Assembly (NCBI GenBank): GCA_963576565.1
Contig: OY755044.1
Location: 47,263,134 to 47,327,133, forward strand
Source of the DNA: Aspidapion aeneum
Lineage: Eukaryota; Arthropoda; Insecta; Coleoptera; Brentidae
DNA length: 64,000 bases
Direction of reading: 5' to 3'
Numbering within the stretch: position 1 is the stretch's first letter; each line of letters begins with the position of its first letter. Below, piece by piece: positions 43,921 to 56,450 of the stretch. Below the pieces are notes generated by a model. It did not search any database. It saw only the letters and a list, made by a program, of their open reading frames with translations, and was not told the origin of the DNA. The position numbers and the translations under genes are program-made.

Positions 43921-46900
43921 ATCAAGCTTTATCGGTACATTGAAGCCATCATAAGAAATCAGCTGTCCAAGCTGCATCTCCTTGCGCGCCGTTTAACATG
44001 GAAAAATGGATAATAGTATGGAAATTAGAAAAAAATTCAAAAATCACACTTAGCGACAGAGTTACGCAATCAAACTTTGTCGGTGCATTGAAGCCATCAT
44101 AAGAAATCAGCTGTCCAAGCCGCATCTCCTTGCGCGCCGTTTAACATGGAGAAATGGATAATAGTATGGAAATTAGAAAAAAATTCAAAAATCACACTTA
44201 GCGACAGAGTTACGCGATCAAACTATGTCGGTACATTGAAGCCATCATAAGAAATCAGCTGTCCAAGCTGCATCTCCTTGCGCGCCGTTTAACATGGAGA
44301 AATGGATAATAGTATGAAAATTAGAAAAAAATTCAAAAGTCACACTTAGCGACAGAGTTACGCGATCAAGCTTTATCGGTACAACGGGGCAATCATAAGA
44401 AATCAGCTGTCCAAGCCGCATCTCCTTGCGCGCCGTTTAACATGGAGAAATGGATAATAGTATAGAAGTTAGAAAAAAATTCAAAAGTCACACTTAGCGA
44501 CAGAGTTACGCAATCAAACTTTGTCGGTGCATTGAAGCCATCATAAGAAATCAGCTGTCCAAGCCGCATCTCCTTGCGCGCCGTTTAACATGGAGAAATG
44601 GATAATAGTATGGAAATTAGAAAAAAATTCAAAAATCACACTTAGCGACAGAGTTACGCAATCAAACTTTGTCGGTGCATTGAAGCCATCATAAGAAATC
44701 AGCTGTCCAAGCCGCATCTCCTTGCGCGCCGTTTAACATGGAGAAATGGATAATAGTATGGAAATTAGAAAAAAATTAAAAAATCACACTTAGCGACAGA
44801 GTTACGCAATCAAACTTTGTCGGTGCATTAAAGCCATCATAAGAAATCAGCTGTCCAAGCCGCATCTCCTTGCGCGCCGTTTAACATGGAGAAATGGATA
44901 ATAGTATGGAAATTAAAAAAAAATTCAAAAATCACACTTAGCGACAGAGTTACGCTATCAAACTTTATTGGTAGAACGGGGCAATCATAAGAAATGAGCT
45001 GTCCAAGCCGCATCTCCTTGCGCGCCGTTTAACATGGAGAAATGGATAATAGTAAGGAAATTCGTTACAATCAAACTTTGTCGGTGCATTGAAGCCATCA
45101 TAGGAAATCAGCTGTCCAAGCCGCATCTCCTTGCGCGCCGTTTAACATGAAGAAATGGATAATAGTATGGAAATTAGAAAAAAATTAAAAAATCACACTT
45201 AGCGACAGAGTTACGCAATCAAACTTTGTCGGTGCATTAAAGCCATCATAAGAAATTAGCTGTCCAAGCCGCATCTCCTTGCGCGCCGTTTAACATGGAG
45301 AAATGGATAATAGTATGGAAATTAAAAAAAAATTCAAAAATCACACTTAGCGACAGAGTTACGCTATCAAACTTTATTGGTAGAACGGGGCAATCATAAG
45401 AAATGAGCTGTCCAAGCCGCATCTCCTTGCGCGCCGTTTAACATGGAGAAATGGATAATAGTATGGAAATTAGAAAAAAATTCAAAAATCACACTTAGCG
45501 ACAGAGTTACGCGATCAAACTTTGTCGGTACATTGAAGCCGTCATAAGAAATCAGCTGTCCAAGCCGCATCTCCTTGTGCGCCGTTTAACATGGAGAAAT
45601 GGATAATAGTATGGAAATTAGAAAAAAATTCAAAAATCACACTTAGCGACAGAGTTACGCGATCAAGCTTTGTCGGTGCATTGAAGCCATCATAAGAAAT
45701 CAGCTGTCCAAGCCGCATCTCCTTGCGCGCCGTTTAACATGGAGAAATGGATAATAGTATGGAAATTAGAAAAAAATTCAAAAATCACACTTAGCGACAG
45801 AGTTACGCAATAAAACTTTGTCGGTGCATTGAATCCATCATAAGAAATCAGCTGTACAAGCCGCATCTCCTTGAGCGCCGTTTAACATGGAGAAATGGAT
45901 AATAGTATGGAAATTAGAAAAAAATTCAAAAATCACACTTAGCGACAGAGTTACGCAATCAAACTTTGTCGGTGCATTGAAGCCATCACAAGAAATCAGC
46001 TGTCCAAGCCGCATCTCCTTGCGTGCCGTTTAACATGGAGAAATGGATAATAGTATGGAAATTAGAAAAAAATTCAAAAATCACACTTAGCGACAGAGTT
46101 ACGCGATCAAACTTTGTCGGTACATTGAAGCCATCATAAGAAATCAGCTGTCCAAGCCCCATCTCCTTGCACGCCGTTTAACATGGAGAAATGGATAATA
46201 GTATGGAAATTAGAAAAAAATTCAAAAATCACACTTAGCGACAGAGTTACGCGATCAAACTTTGTCGGTACATTAAGGCCATCATAAGAAATCAGCCGTC
46301 CAAGCCGCATCTCCTTGCGCGCCGTTTAGCATGGAGAAATGGATAATAGTATGGAAATTAGAAAAAAAATCAAAAATCACACTTAGCGACAGAGTTACGC
46401 GATCAAATTTTGTCGGTACAATGAAGCCATCATAAGAAATCAGCTGTCCAAGCCGCATCTCCTTGCGCGCCGTTTAACATGGAGAAATGGATAATAGTAT
46501 GGAAATTAGAAAAAAATTCAAAAGTCACACTTATCGACAGAGTTACGCGATCAAACTTTAGCGGTACAACGGGGCAATCATAAGAAATCAGCTGTCCAAG
46601 CCGCATCTCCTTGCGCGCCGTTTAACATGGAGAAATGGATAATAGTATGGAAATTAGAAAAAAATTCAAAAATCACACTTAGCGACAGAGTTACGCGATC
46701 AAACTTCGTTGGTACATTGAAGCCATCATAATAAATCAGCTGTCCAAGCCGCATCTCCTTGCGCGCCGTTTAGCATGGAGAAATGGATAATAGTATTGAA
46801 ATTAGAAAAAAATTCAAAAATCACACTTAGCGACAGAGTTACGCGATCAAACTTTGTTGGTACATTGAAGCCATCATAAGAAATCAGCTGTCCAAGCCTC

Positions 46901-49900
46901 ATCTCCTTGCGCGCCGTTTAACATGGAGAAATGGATAATAGTATGGAAATTAGAAGAAAATTCAAAAATCACACTTAGCGACAGAGTTACGCGATCAAAC
47001 TTTGTCGGTACATTGAAGCCATCATAAGAAATCAGCTATCCAAGCCACATCTCCTTGCGCGCCGTTTAACATGGAGAAATGGATAATAGTATGGAAATTA
47101 GAAAAAAATTCAAAAATCACACTTAGCGACAGAGTTACGCGATCAAACTTTGTTGGTACATTGAAGCCATCATAAGAAATCAGCTATCCAAGCCGCATCT
47201 CCTTGCGCGCCGTCTAACATGGAGAAATGGATAATAGTATGGAAATTAGAAAAAAATTCAAAAATCACACTTAGCGACAGAGTTACGCGATCAAACTTCG
47301 TTGGTACATTAAAGCCATCATAATAAATCAGCTGTCCAAGCCGCATCTCCTTGCGCGCCGTTTAACATGGAGAAATGAATAATAGTATGGAAATTAGAAA
47401 AAAATTCAAAAATCACACTTAGCGACAGAGTTACGCGATCAAACTTTGTCGGTACATTGAAGCTATCATAATAAATCAGCTGTCCAAGCCGCATCTCCTT
47501 GGGCGCCGTTTAACATGGAGAAATGAATAATAGTATGGAAATTAGAAAAAAATTCAAAAATCACACTTAGCGACAGAGTTACGCGATCAAACTTTGTCGG
47601 TACATTGAAGCCATCATAAGAAATCAGCTATCCAAGCCGCATCTCCTTGCGCGCCCTTTAACATGGAGAAATGGATAATAGTATGGAAATTAGAAGAAAA
47701 TTCAAAAATCACACTTAGCGACAGAGTTACGCGATCAAACTTTGTCGGTACATTGAAGCTATCATAAGAAATCAGCTGTCCAAGCCGCATCTCCTTTCGC
47801 GCCGTTTAACATGGAGAAATGGATAATAGTATGGAAATTAGAAAAAAATTCAAAAATCACACTTAGCGACAGAGTTACGCGATCAAACTTTATCGGTACA
47901 ACGGGGCAATCATAAGTAATCAGCGGTGTAAGCCGCATCTCCTTGCGCGCCGTTTAACATGGAGAAATGGATAATAGTATGGAAATTAGAAAAAAATTCA
48001 AAAATCACACTTAGCGACAGAGTTACGCGATCAAACTTTGTCGGTACATTGAAGCCATCATAAGAAAACAGCTGTCCAAGCTGCCTCTCCTTGCGCGCCG
48101 TTTAACATGGAAAAATGGATAATAGTATGGAAATTAGAAAAAAATTCAAAAATCACACTTAGCGACAGAGTTACGCAATCAAACTTTGTCGGTGCATTGA
48201 AGCCATCATAAGAAATCAGCTGTCCAAGCTGCATCTCCTTGCGCGCCGTTTAACATGGAGAAATGGATAATAGTATGGAAATTAGAAAAAAATTCAAAAA
48301 TCACACTTAGCGACAGAGTTACGCTATCAAACTTTGTCGGTACATTGAAGCCATCATAAGAAATCAGCGGTCCAAGCCGCATCTCCTTGCGCGCCGTTTA
48401 ACATGGAGAAATGGATAATAGTATGGAAATTAGAAAAAAATTCAAGTCACACTTAGCGACAGAGTTACGCGATCAAACTTTATCGGTAGAACGGGGCAAT
48501 CATAAGAAATCAGCGGTCCAAGCCGCAACCCCTTGCGCGCCGTTTAACATGGAGAAATGGATAATAGTATGGAAATTAGAAAAAAATTCAAAAATCACAC
48601 TTAGCGACTGAGTTACGCGATCAAGCTTTATCGGTACAACGGAACAATCATAAGAAATCAGCGGTCCAAGCCGCATCTCCTTGCGCGCCGTTTAACATGG
48701 AGAAAAGGATAATAGTATGGAAATTAGAACAAAATTCAAAAATCACACTTAGCGACAGAGTTACGCGATCAAACTTTGTCGGTACATTAAAGCCATCATA
48801 AGAAATCAGCTGTCCATGCTGCCTCTCCTTGCGCGCCGTTTAACATGGAAAAATGGATAATAGTATGGAAATTAGAAAAAAATTCAAAAATCACACTTAG
48901 CGACAGAGTTACGCAATCAAACTTTGTCGGTGCATTGAAGCCATCATAAGAAATCAGCTGTCCAAGCTGCATCTCCTTGCGCGCCGTTTAACATGGAGAA
49001 AAGGATAATAGTATGGAAATTAGAACAAAATTCAAAAATCACACTTAGCGACAGAGTTACGCGATCAAACTTTGTCGGTACATTAAAGCCATCATAAGAA
49101 ATCAGCTGTCCATGCTGCCTCTCCTTGCGCGCCGTTTAACATGGAGAAATGGATAATAGTATGGAAATTAGAAAAAAATTCAAAAATCACACTTAGCGAC
49201 AGAGTTACGCTATCAAACTTTGTCGGTACATTGAAGCCATCATAAGAAATCAGCGGTCCAAGCCGCATCTCCTTGCGCGCCGCCTAACATGGAGAAATGG
49301 ATAATAGTATGGAAATTAGAAAAAAATTCAAGTCACACTTAGCGACAGAGTTACGCGATCAAACTTTATCGGTAGAACGGGGCAATCATAAGAAATCAGC
49401 GGTCCAAGCCGCAACCCCTTGCGCGCCGTTTAACACGGAGAAATGGATAATAGTATGGAAATTAGAAAAAAATTCAAAAGTCACACTTAGCGACTGAGTT
49501 ACGCGATCAAGCTTTATCGGTACAACGGGGCAATCATAAGAAATCAGCGGTCCAAGCCGCATCTCCTTGCGCGCCGTTTAACATGGAGAAATGGATAATA
49601 GTATGGAAATTAGAAAAAAAATCAAAAATCACACTTAGCGACAGAGTTACGCGATCAAACTTTGTCGGTACATTGAAGCCATCATAAGAAATCAGCTGTC
49701 CAAGCTGCATCTCCTTGCGCGCCGTTTAACATGGAAAAATGGATAATAGTATGGAAATTAGAAAAAAATTCAAAAATCACACTTAGCGACAGAGTTACGC
49801 AATCAAACTTTGTCGGTGCATTGAAGCCATCATAAGAAATCAGCTGTCCAAGCCGCATCTCCTTGCGCGCCGTTTAACATGGAAAAATGGATAATAGTAT

Positions 49901-50660
49901 GGAAATTAGAAAAAAATTCAAAAATCACACTTAGCGACAGAGTTACGCAATCAAACTTTGTCGGTGCATTGAAGCCATCATAAGAAATCAGCTATCCAAG
50001 CCGCATCTCCTTGCGCGCCGTTTAACATGGAGAAATGGATAATAGTATGAAAATTAGAAAAAAATTCAAAAGTCACACTTAGCGACAGAGTTACGCGATC
50101 AAGCTTTATCGGTACAACGGGGCAATCATAAGAAATCAGCTGTCCAAGCTGCATCTCCTTGCGCGCCGTTTAACATGGAGAAATGGATAATAGTATGGAA
50201 ATTAGAAAAAAAATCAAATATCACACTTAGCGACAGAGTTACGCGATCAAACTTTGTCGGTGCATTGAAGCCATCATAAGAAATCAGCTGTCCAAGCCGC
50301 ATCTCCTTGCGCGCCGTTTAACATGGAGAAATGGATAATAGTATGAAAATTAGAAAAACATTCAAAAGTCACACTTAGCGACAGAGTTACGCGATCAAGC
50401 TTTATCGGTACAACGGGGCAATCATAAGAAATCAGCTGTCCAAGCCGCATCTCCTTGCGCGCTGTTTAACATGGAGAAATGGATGATAGTATAGAAATTA
50501 GAAAAAAAATTCAAGTCACACTTAGCGACAGAGTTACGCAATCAAACTTTGTCGGTGCATTGAAGCCATCATAAGAAATCAGCTGTCCAAGCCGCATCTC
50601 CTTGCGCGCCGTTTAGCATGGAGAAATGGATAATAGTATAAAAATTAGAAAAAAATTCAA

Positions 50661-52270
50661 TTGCCCCGTTGTACCGATAAAGTTTAATCGCGTAACTCTG
50701 TCGCTAAGTGTGACTTTTGAATTTTTTTCTAATTTCCATACTATTATCCATTTCTCCATGTTAAACGGCGCGCAAGGAGATGCGGCTTGGACAGCTGATT
50801 TCTTATGATGGCTTCAATGTACAGACAAAGTTTGATCGCGTAACTCTGTCGCTAAGTGTGATTTTTGAATTTTTTTCTAATTTCCATACTATTATCCATT
50901 TCTCCATGTTAAACGGCGCGCAAGGAGATGCGGCTTGGACAGCTGATTTCTTATGATGGCTTCAATGTACCGACAAAGTTTGATCGCGTAACTCTGTCGC
51001 TAAGTGGGATTTTTGAATTTTTTTCTAATTTTTATACTATTATCCATTTCTCCATGTTAAACGGCGCGCAAGGAGATGCGGCTTGGACCGCTGATTTCTT
51101 ATGATTGCCCCGTTGTACCGATAAAGCTTGATCGCGTAACTCAGTCGCTAAGTGTGACTTTTGAATTTTTTTCTAATTTCCATACTATTATCCATTTCTC
51201 CATGTTAAACGGCGCGCAAGGCGATGTGGCTTGGACAGCTGATTTCTTATAATGGCTTCATTGTACCAACAAAGTTTGATCACGTAACTCTGTCGCTAAG
51301 TGTGATTTTTTAATTTTTTTCTAATTTCCATACTATTATCCATTTCTCCATGTTAAACGGCGCGCAAGGAGATGCGGCTTGGACAGCTGATTTCTTATGA
51401 TGGCTTCAATGTACCGACAAAGTTTGATCGCGTAACTCTGTCGCTAAGTGTGACTTTTGAATTTTTTCTAATTTCCATACTATTATCCATTTCTCCATGT
51501 ATAAACGGCGCGCAAGGAGATGCGGCTTGGACAGCTGATTTCTTATAATGGCTTCATTGTACCAACAAAGTTTGATCACGTAACTCTGTCGCTAAGTGTG
51601 ATTTTTTAATTTTTTTCTAATTTCCATACTATTATCGATTTCTCCATGTTAAACGGCGCGCAAGGAGATGCGGCTTGGACAGCTGATTTCTTATGATGGC
51701 TTCAATGTACCGACAAAATTTGATCGCGTAACTCTGTCGCCTAAGTGGGATTTTTGAATTTTTTTCTAATTTCCATACTATTATCCATTTCTCCATGTTA
51801 GACGGCGCGCAAGGAGATGCGGCTTGGACAGCTGATTTCTTATGATGGCTTCAATGTACCGACAAAGTTTGATCGCGTAACTCTATCTATCCATACTATT
51901 ATCCATTTCTCCATGTTAAACGGCGCGCAAGGAGATGCGGCTTACACCGCTGATTACTTATGATTGCCCCGTTGTACCGATAAAGTTTGATCGCGTAACT
52001 CTGTCGCTAAGTGTGATTTTTGAATTTTTTTCTAATTTCCATACTATTATCCATTTCTCCATGTTAAACGGCGCGCAAGGAGATGCGGCTTGGACAGCTG
52101 ATTTCTTATGATTGCCCCGTTGTAGGTAACGTAACTCCGTCGCTAAGTGTAATTTTTGAATTTTTTTTTAATTTTCATAATATTATCCATTTCTCCATAT
52201 TGAGCAGCATGCATTAAGATGCGGCTTGGACTTTTGATTTCTTATGACGGCCCCATTGTACCGACAAAGT
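50661..52270 (-). repeat. 148-bp satellite array, inverted right arm
   Basis: About 11 units in reverse orientation, starting TTGCCCCGTTGTACCGATAAA directly after AAAAATTCAA of the left arm. One unit near 51885 is shortened, and neighbours at 51200-51640 carry a shared variant (TTATAATGGCTTCATTGTACC) at a two-unit spacing. Confidence 0.98.
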
Positions 52271-52274
52271 TTGA

Positions 52275-52518
52275 TTGCGTAACTTTTTCGATAAAGTATG
52301 TTTTTTAAAGATTTTCATTAAAACACAATGAAGGCTTACAGAATAATTAGAGTAAATTGCTCTTAGGCAGCGTGAAGAATTGACTTCTAGCATTATAGTA
52401 TAGCTGCCAATTTTATAATTTGGCTGCGGGAAACTGGCTGCTAACTTCACAATTTGGCTGCGGGAAACTGGCTGCTAACTTCACACTTTGGCTGCGGGCA
52501 ACTGGCTGCTAGTTTCAC
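52275..52518 (-). repeat. Foldback right terminal segment
   Basis: Inverse of 41159-41400, with about two and a half 34-bp subrepeats (TGGCTGCGGGAAACTGGCTG and GGCTGCGGGCAACTGGCTGC) ending GCTAGTTTCAC. Fewer subrepeats than on the left. Confidence 0.9.
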
Positions 52519-52533
52519 ACCCCTACTAAAATG

Positions 52534-55500
52534 GTAGTGATATAACCTTCCTTTATACCAGGAATATCAATCCAAATCATTACAGAGTTATGTTTTAATT
52601 TACTCCTAAAATATTGCTATAAGAAAATATCAAGCTTTTTAGTAAAAAATATAAACAACCTTTTATTAAAACCAGCAAAATTTCAGATTAAAATGTCCTC
52701 TAAACAAATTCTAAGTGATTCAAACGACGATATTAAAACGTTATTTAAAATTCACTGGTTTTACAAGTATTTTTTAAAGAGCTCAATCAAAACCAGCTTA
52801 TAAAAAGCACACCATACATTTTTTAAAACCTAGGAAAAATGGGGAACATTCGGTCAGAAATAACCGAACCGAACTATTAGACATCCATAAATGTGGTAGA
52901 ACCCAGGAAAAATGGGGAACATTCGGTCAGAAATAAAAGGTCCAACAGCACTGCCGGCGCGGCGCACCAAATCCATCTGACTAATAAATACAAACTTAAA
53001 ACGTGGAAAGATGCCTTGCCACATATCCCTAAAGTAGAAACACGACGGATTTTATAGATTGAAGTAATATAGCAACGATCTTTTTATTTAAATTCTGTAT
53101 TATCAAGTACAAAATAACAACAATAAAAATTCCTCGTTTTTCGCTCGTTTATTTAAACAACCGGGCGAACATCAGTCAAAAAAGCGGCGCAGTAAACCGT
53201 ATTTATTTACGTTGAATTTTTCCAGGATGATTTTTATCGCAGTCGGCGAGGTATAAACAAACGCAAATCAAAGCCGACTGTCTACTTTGATGTTTCGCAC
53301 TGTTTATTAGTCAAGCAACATTTGGAATAACGGTCGTTTTTGGATTGAGTTTCAAAAAATGTGTTTTGCTATGCATGCCTGCTTGCATGCATACTTTGGG
53401 AACGAGCATCTTTGAACACACTGAAATAAGGACATTGTGGTTTATTTTGCTTGATCTTTCTACCTTTGAAGTTTGTGTGATTTACTACTTGCTAGAATGC
53501 ATTATAATTTGTTTGCATCCAGAGCCAACTTCTTTCTCTTATTTCTTGCCTTTAGAAAAAGTATAATAACTTAACTTAGATGGCTATAAATAATTTACTT
53601 TATTATATGTAATTAGTTCTAAACATCAAGGTTCTAAAGGACTTCGGGTGCAGAACATATCTTCGTTAATATTGAATAATGAATCGTCAGAATATGATGC
53701 AACATTGAAATATGTCAATTCTTTGTCAAATGTTTGCATATATTTTTAGAAAATAGACATTTTAAAACGCTTATTTGACATTGTTATTGTTATGGCTATT
53801 GTTAAGACTGTTTCTTTGTTGTTATCCTTATTTTATAAAGTTAACCAATAAATTTGTCTATAGTTTTGACTTTAGAAAATTGAACTAGTGTTCGAAGGTT
53901 TTGACCATTTCTCTGGTGTGATTTTAAACAAATGTTTGGGCTATTTTAAGATTAGTTCATGACCGGGTTCTCCGGGCTTTTGAGGATCAAGGACGAACTC
54001 AATAATGACGTCCATCTTTTTATTAACAAAGTCAACAGGGATGAAATTTTACAAGTGGCTTTAGAGCCGTTTGAAAAACTCTTATTTGACTAAATAGCAT
54101 GATTTGGCATGGTTATCGTTAATTAAGGTAAGGAAAAATAACCAAAACGACTGTCAAAATTTTAAGTTTATTTTATTAAAGTTTAGCAAAAGTGAAAAAT
54201 TAACATTGTAGAAAAAAAATCACTGTGTATTTTTTTAAATGTTTATACAGGGTGTTCAGAAAAAGTTATTTATGAAAATCATTTTGGAAAAAATATAATT
54301 TGATTTTGTTATGCAATTAAATACGCTGATAAAAATCAATACGATGCTACAAATGCTATTGAGATTTGCATATACTTTTTTCAGAATCCAATACACACTT
54401 TATACTTAGCTTATATAGTTTTGAAGCTATGTATTACAAGAAAACTATTATAATATATACTACATTTTTACCCATTTGTATTAATGGGTTAAGTTAGAAG
54501 ATGTTATAATAGTTTTTCGCTGTTATCTTCAAAATGACTAAGGCTAAATAAGTGTGAGGTAATAACGAATTCAAAAAATATAAAAGTTTAAGTGTAACAT
54601 GTACAAATTTAAATTTTGTTTTTTTAAAATACCTTTTTTAATGAATTACCAAACTAGGCCTTGATTTTTTTTCTAATGGATAATTTAACACTCGCATTAT
54701 GAGGAATAATAAACCTACAAATGTCAAACACACGATGTACAACAAAATATTGGGCAAGTTTTATTCAAGGAATTAAATAATATGTAGAAAGCCTATAAAA
54801 GTTGATGGGGTATTTATCCATAAAAGCAAAAAAACACGAAAGCCATAAAGATAATGATTATATGATATGATAATAAAACTATAAAGTTTTTATATTTTAT
54901 TTTAATGGTGCGGGAGAAATAAAAAATAGAATTCGAAAAGATCGTAAAAACGCAAAAACCGAACCGTGGCCAGTACCTAAACATTTCTGGAGTTTTCATA
55001 TCGTATTTGATTTGTCATGTATGTACCTATATGTTAAAACAATATGGTCAACTATTTTACTGGTCATTCAAGTAATCTATGAAAAATCTCCATTTTGCGG
55101 AAAACCAGCTTAATACATCTTTTCGCCCAAAATGGCAATTTGTTTATAGAAGATCAAACATTTGCGAGCATAAGTAACTGTTCTATCAATTAAAGTCCAA
55201 ATCGGTTTAAACACAAGCCCAGAAAATATCTATACTTTAATATACCAGGATCGTAAAATGTCATCTAGGTACAATTTTGGCAATATTTTTAAATGAGACA
55301 TTTTAAAAAATATTAGAGAAATTGTTATTATTTTGTGTGATACACTAAACATTTATTTATACTGTATTTCATTAATCTAAATATTTGGAAATTTCTGCAT
55401 TACTATCCAGATCAGATTTACTCTGTGGGGATCGTGTTTTTTTAAGTCATGTATTTTGAGCTAATTTTTATATTTTTCTTTTAAAAACAGTGCTCAAAAA

Positions 55501-55736
55501 TTTTTTTCGCGATTTAGTTACGAATAATCAGCAATAAACAGTAAATAATCTAAATTTTTACCACTATCTACGTATTGTTTAGCACTTTCGCTGGATATCG
55601 TTAAATTAAAGATTAGAGAAGAGATATTACGTAAGATGCTTGCTTTACTATGCTGATTTTCAAATTACTCTTCGCTACTTATAAATATTTTCAAGTTTGC
55701 ATTTAATAATCACTCCAATTAAACATGTTAACTTAC
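52534..55736. other. Proximal part of Frizzled intron 1, no element recognised
   Basis: One local duplication (GGAAAAATGGGGAACATTCGG at about 52834 and 52910). TATACAGGGTGTTCAGAAAAA at about 54244 is a common insect repeat-end motif without a partner here. Frames of 61-78 codons have no domains. This least TE-dense stretch, next to exon 1, is where intronic regulatory DNA might sit, but no site is identified. Confidence 0.45.
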
Positions 55737-55922
55737 CCCAAGATCTGCATTAATTTGACTATCGTGTCCCATGAAATTCGGCAATAACGTGGAATTGTAG
55801 CCCAACCGTTGACACAAATTTGAGGAGATTTTCTCGCATCTCTGACCCATGGAGGCTGGAATAATTGTCAAACCAAACATGACAGACATAATGTAGTAAT
55901 AAACAAACGTTGAATTTTCCAT
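55737..55922 (-). CDS. fz-like: Frizzled-family receptor, coding exon 1 (signal peptide and start of CRD)
   Basis: ATG at 55922, 62 codons, then donor GGG-GTAAGT at 55737/55736 in phase 0. The product begins with a likely signal peptide (hydrophobic core YYYIMSVMFGLTIIP, about residues 8-22) and then GQRCEKISSNLCQRLGYNST. These carry CRD cysteines 1 and 2 (29 and 37) and a YN-x-T glycosylation site. Then PNFMGHDSQINADLG follows. Frizzled CRDs have C-x-x-I....C...GYN.T..PN..GH..Q..A at this point. The open frame continues VS-stop into the intron, so splicing at GTAAGT is required. Joined to exon 2 it gives a continuous CRD with family-typical cysteine spacing. Frizzleds are seven-pass Wnt receptors at the plasma membrane. 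Confidence 0.93.
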
Positions 55923-56450
55923 TTTAACAGATTTGGATGAAACTGAAGAGTTTTTAATGTTATGGTTTTGTATTATTGATAATTGATAATACAGAAAATC
56001 TTAAAACTGACAAAGATACATGTTAATTATTGAAAGTTGATCAAGCTGCAACTGATGTTATCACTGTCGTTCGTCTTAAAATCGCAAATTTGTCCACACT
56101 TCAAAAATTTAATTTGATGCCTGCACTAATTAACTGATGTTCAGGCTTTTTAGTAAGTGAATGTTTTGAATCAGTAGTTTTTTTAGAAATTGTTAAAGTT
56201 CAAGAAACACGGCACAAATTACAAAGTTTTAAGCGCGCTTTTTTACGTCAACCATCTGAGTAGCGTCGTTCATTACACTGAACTTCCGTTTTTTGCTCGC
56301 GTACTCACAACTCTTCGCTCACAGAGATCGTCGAGTCGGTTAATGATGAAAAAACAAAAGCACAAAAAGGACGAAAAACAAAAACAAGTTTGATTTTCAA
56401 GGCAGCAGCAGCAGACTAGCTTGCTTATAGCTGGCTGGGAGACTCAGGGC
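55923..56450 (-). promoter_or_regulatory. fz-like: Presumed 5' UTR and promoter area of the Frizzled gene
   Basis: The region upstream of the start codon (minus strand) is AT-rich for 150 bp, then more CpG-containing (56215-56345). An arthropod-type initiator match, TTCAGTGT on the minus strand, lies near 56279. No TATA box stands out. The transcription start is inferred from position only, and a further upstream non-coding exon cannot be excluded. Confidence 0.3.

Larger units (their letters stand above)
41400..50660 (+). repeat. 148-bp satellite array, left arm
   Basis: The landmark GCCGTTTAACATGGAG recurs every 148 bp (for example 44136, 44284, 44432, 44580). About 6 units lie before and about 45 after the LINE insertion. 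Units fall into recognisable types: GTCGGTACATTGAAGCCATC, GTCGGTGCATTGAAGCC and ATCGGTACAACGGGGCAATC. Because 148 is not a multiple of three, the frames of 60-107 codons here are chance products that shift frame each unit. A six-unit block is duplicated (48411 and 49297 regions, 886 bp apart), and a three-unit block with a 35-bp loss near 45055 is duplicated at 409 bp. Confidence 0.98.
41153..52524. mobile_element. Giant Foldback-like element, 11.4 kb, with 148-bp satellite arms
   Basis: ACTAAAATG flanks both sides (41144-41152 and 52525-52533), a 9-bp duplication as in Drosophila FB elements. The ends (GTGAAACTAGCAGCCAGTTG from 41159, and its inverse ending 52518) begin long inverted arms. 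Each arm has 34-bp subrepeats, then a unique segment of about 100 bp, then a tandem 148-bp satellite. The arms meet at 50660/50661 with no loop. The left arm is about 9.5 kb (including a 1.6-kb LINE insertion) and the right about 1.9 kb, so the arms are unequal. No transposase was seen inside. Mobilisation must have depended on another source. Confidence 0.9.
7586..55736 (-). other. Frizzled intron 1, about 48.2 kb, packed with mobile elements
   Basis: Exon 1 ends with GGG then GTAAGT (donor at 55736) and exon 2 begins after CTTTCAG (acceptor at 7586). Both junctions are phase 0. Everything annotated between them is therefore intronic to the Frizzled gene if the assembly is right. No exon of another host gene was recognised inside it. 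Confidence 0.8.

Noticed and set aside
41578..50808. Many 60-107-codon frames with near-identical proteins (SLSVTFEFFSNFHTIIHFSM and MDNSMEIRKKFKSH types)
   Set aside because: They are translations of the 148-bp satellite. The unit is not a multiple of three, so frames shift each unit, and no domain is present.
41400..52270. CRISPR-like array
   Set aside because: Units are 148 bp of continuous tandem sequence without unique spacers, in a eukaryotic intron.
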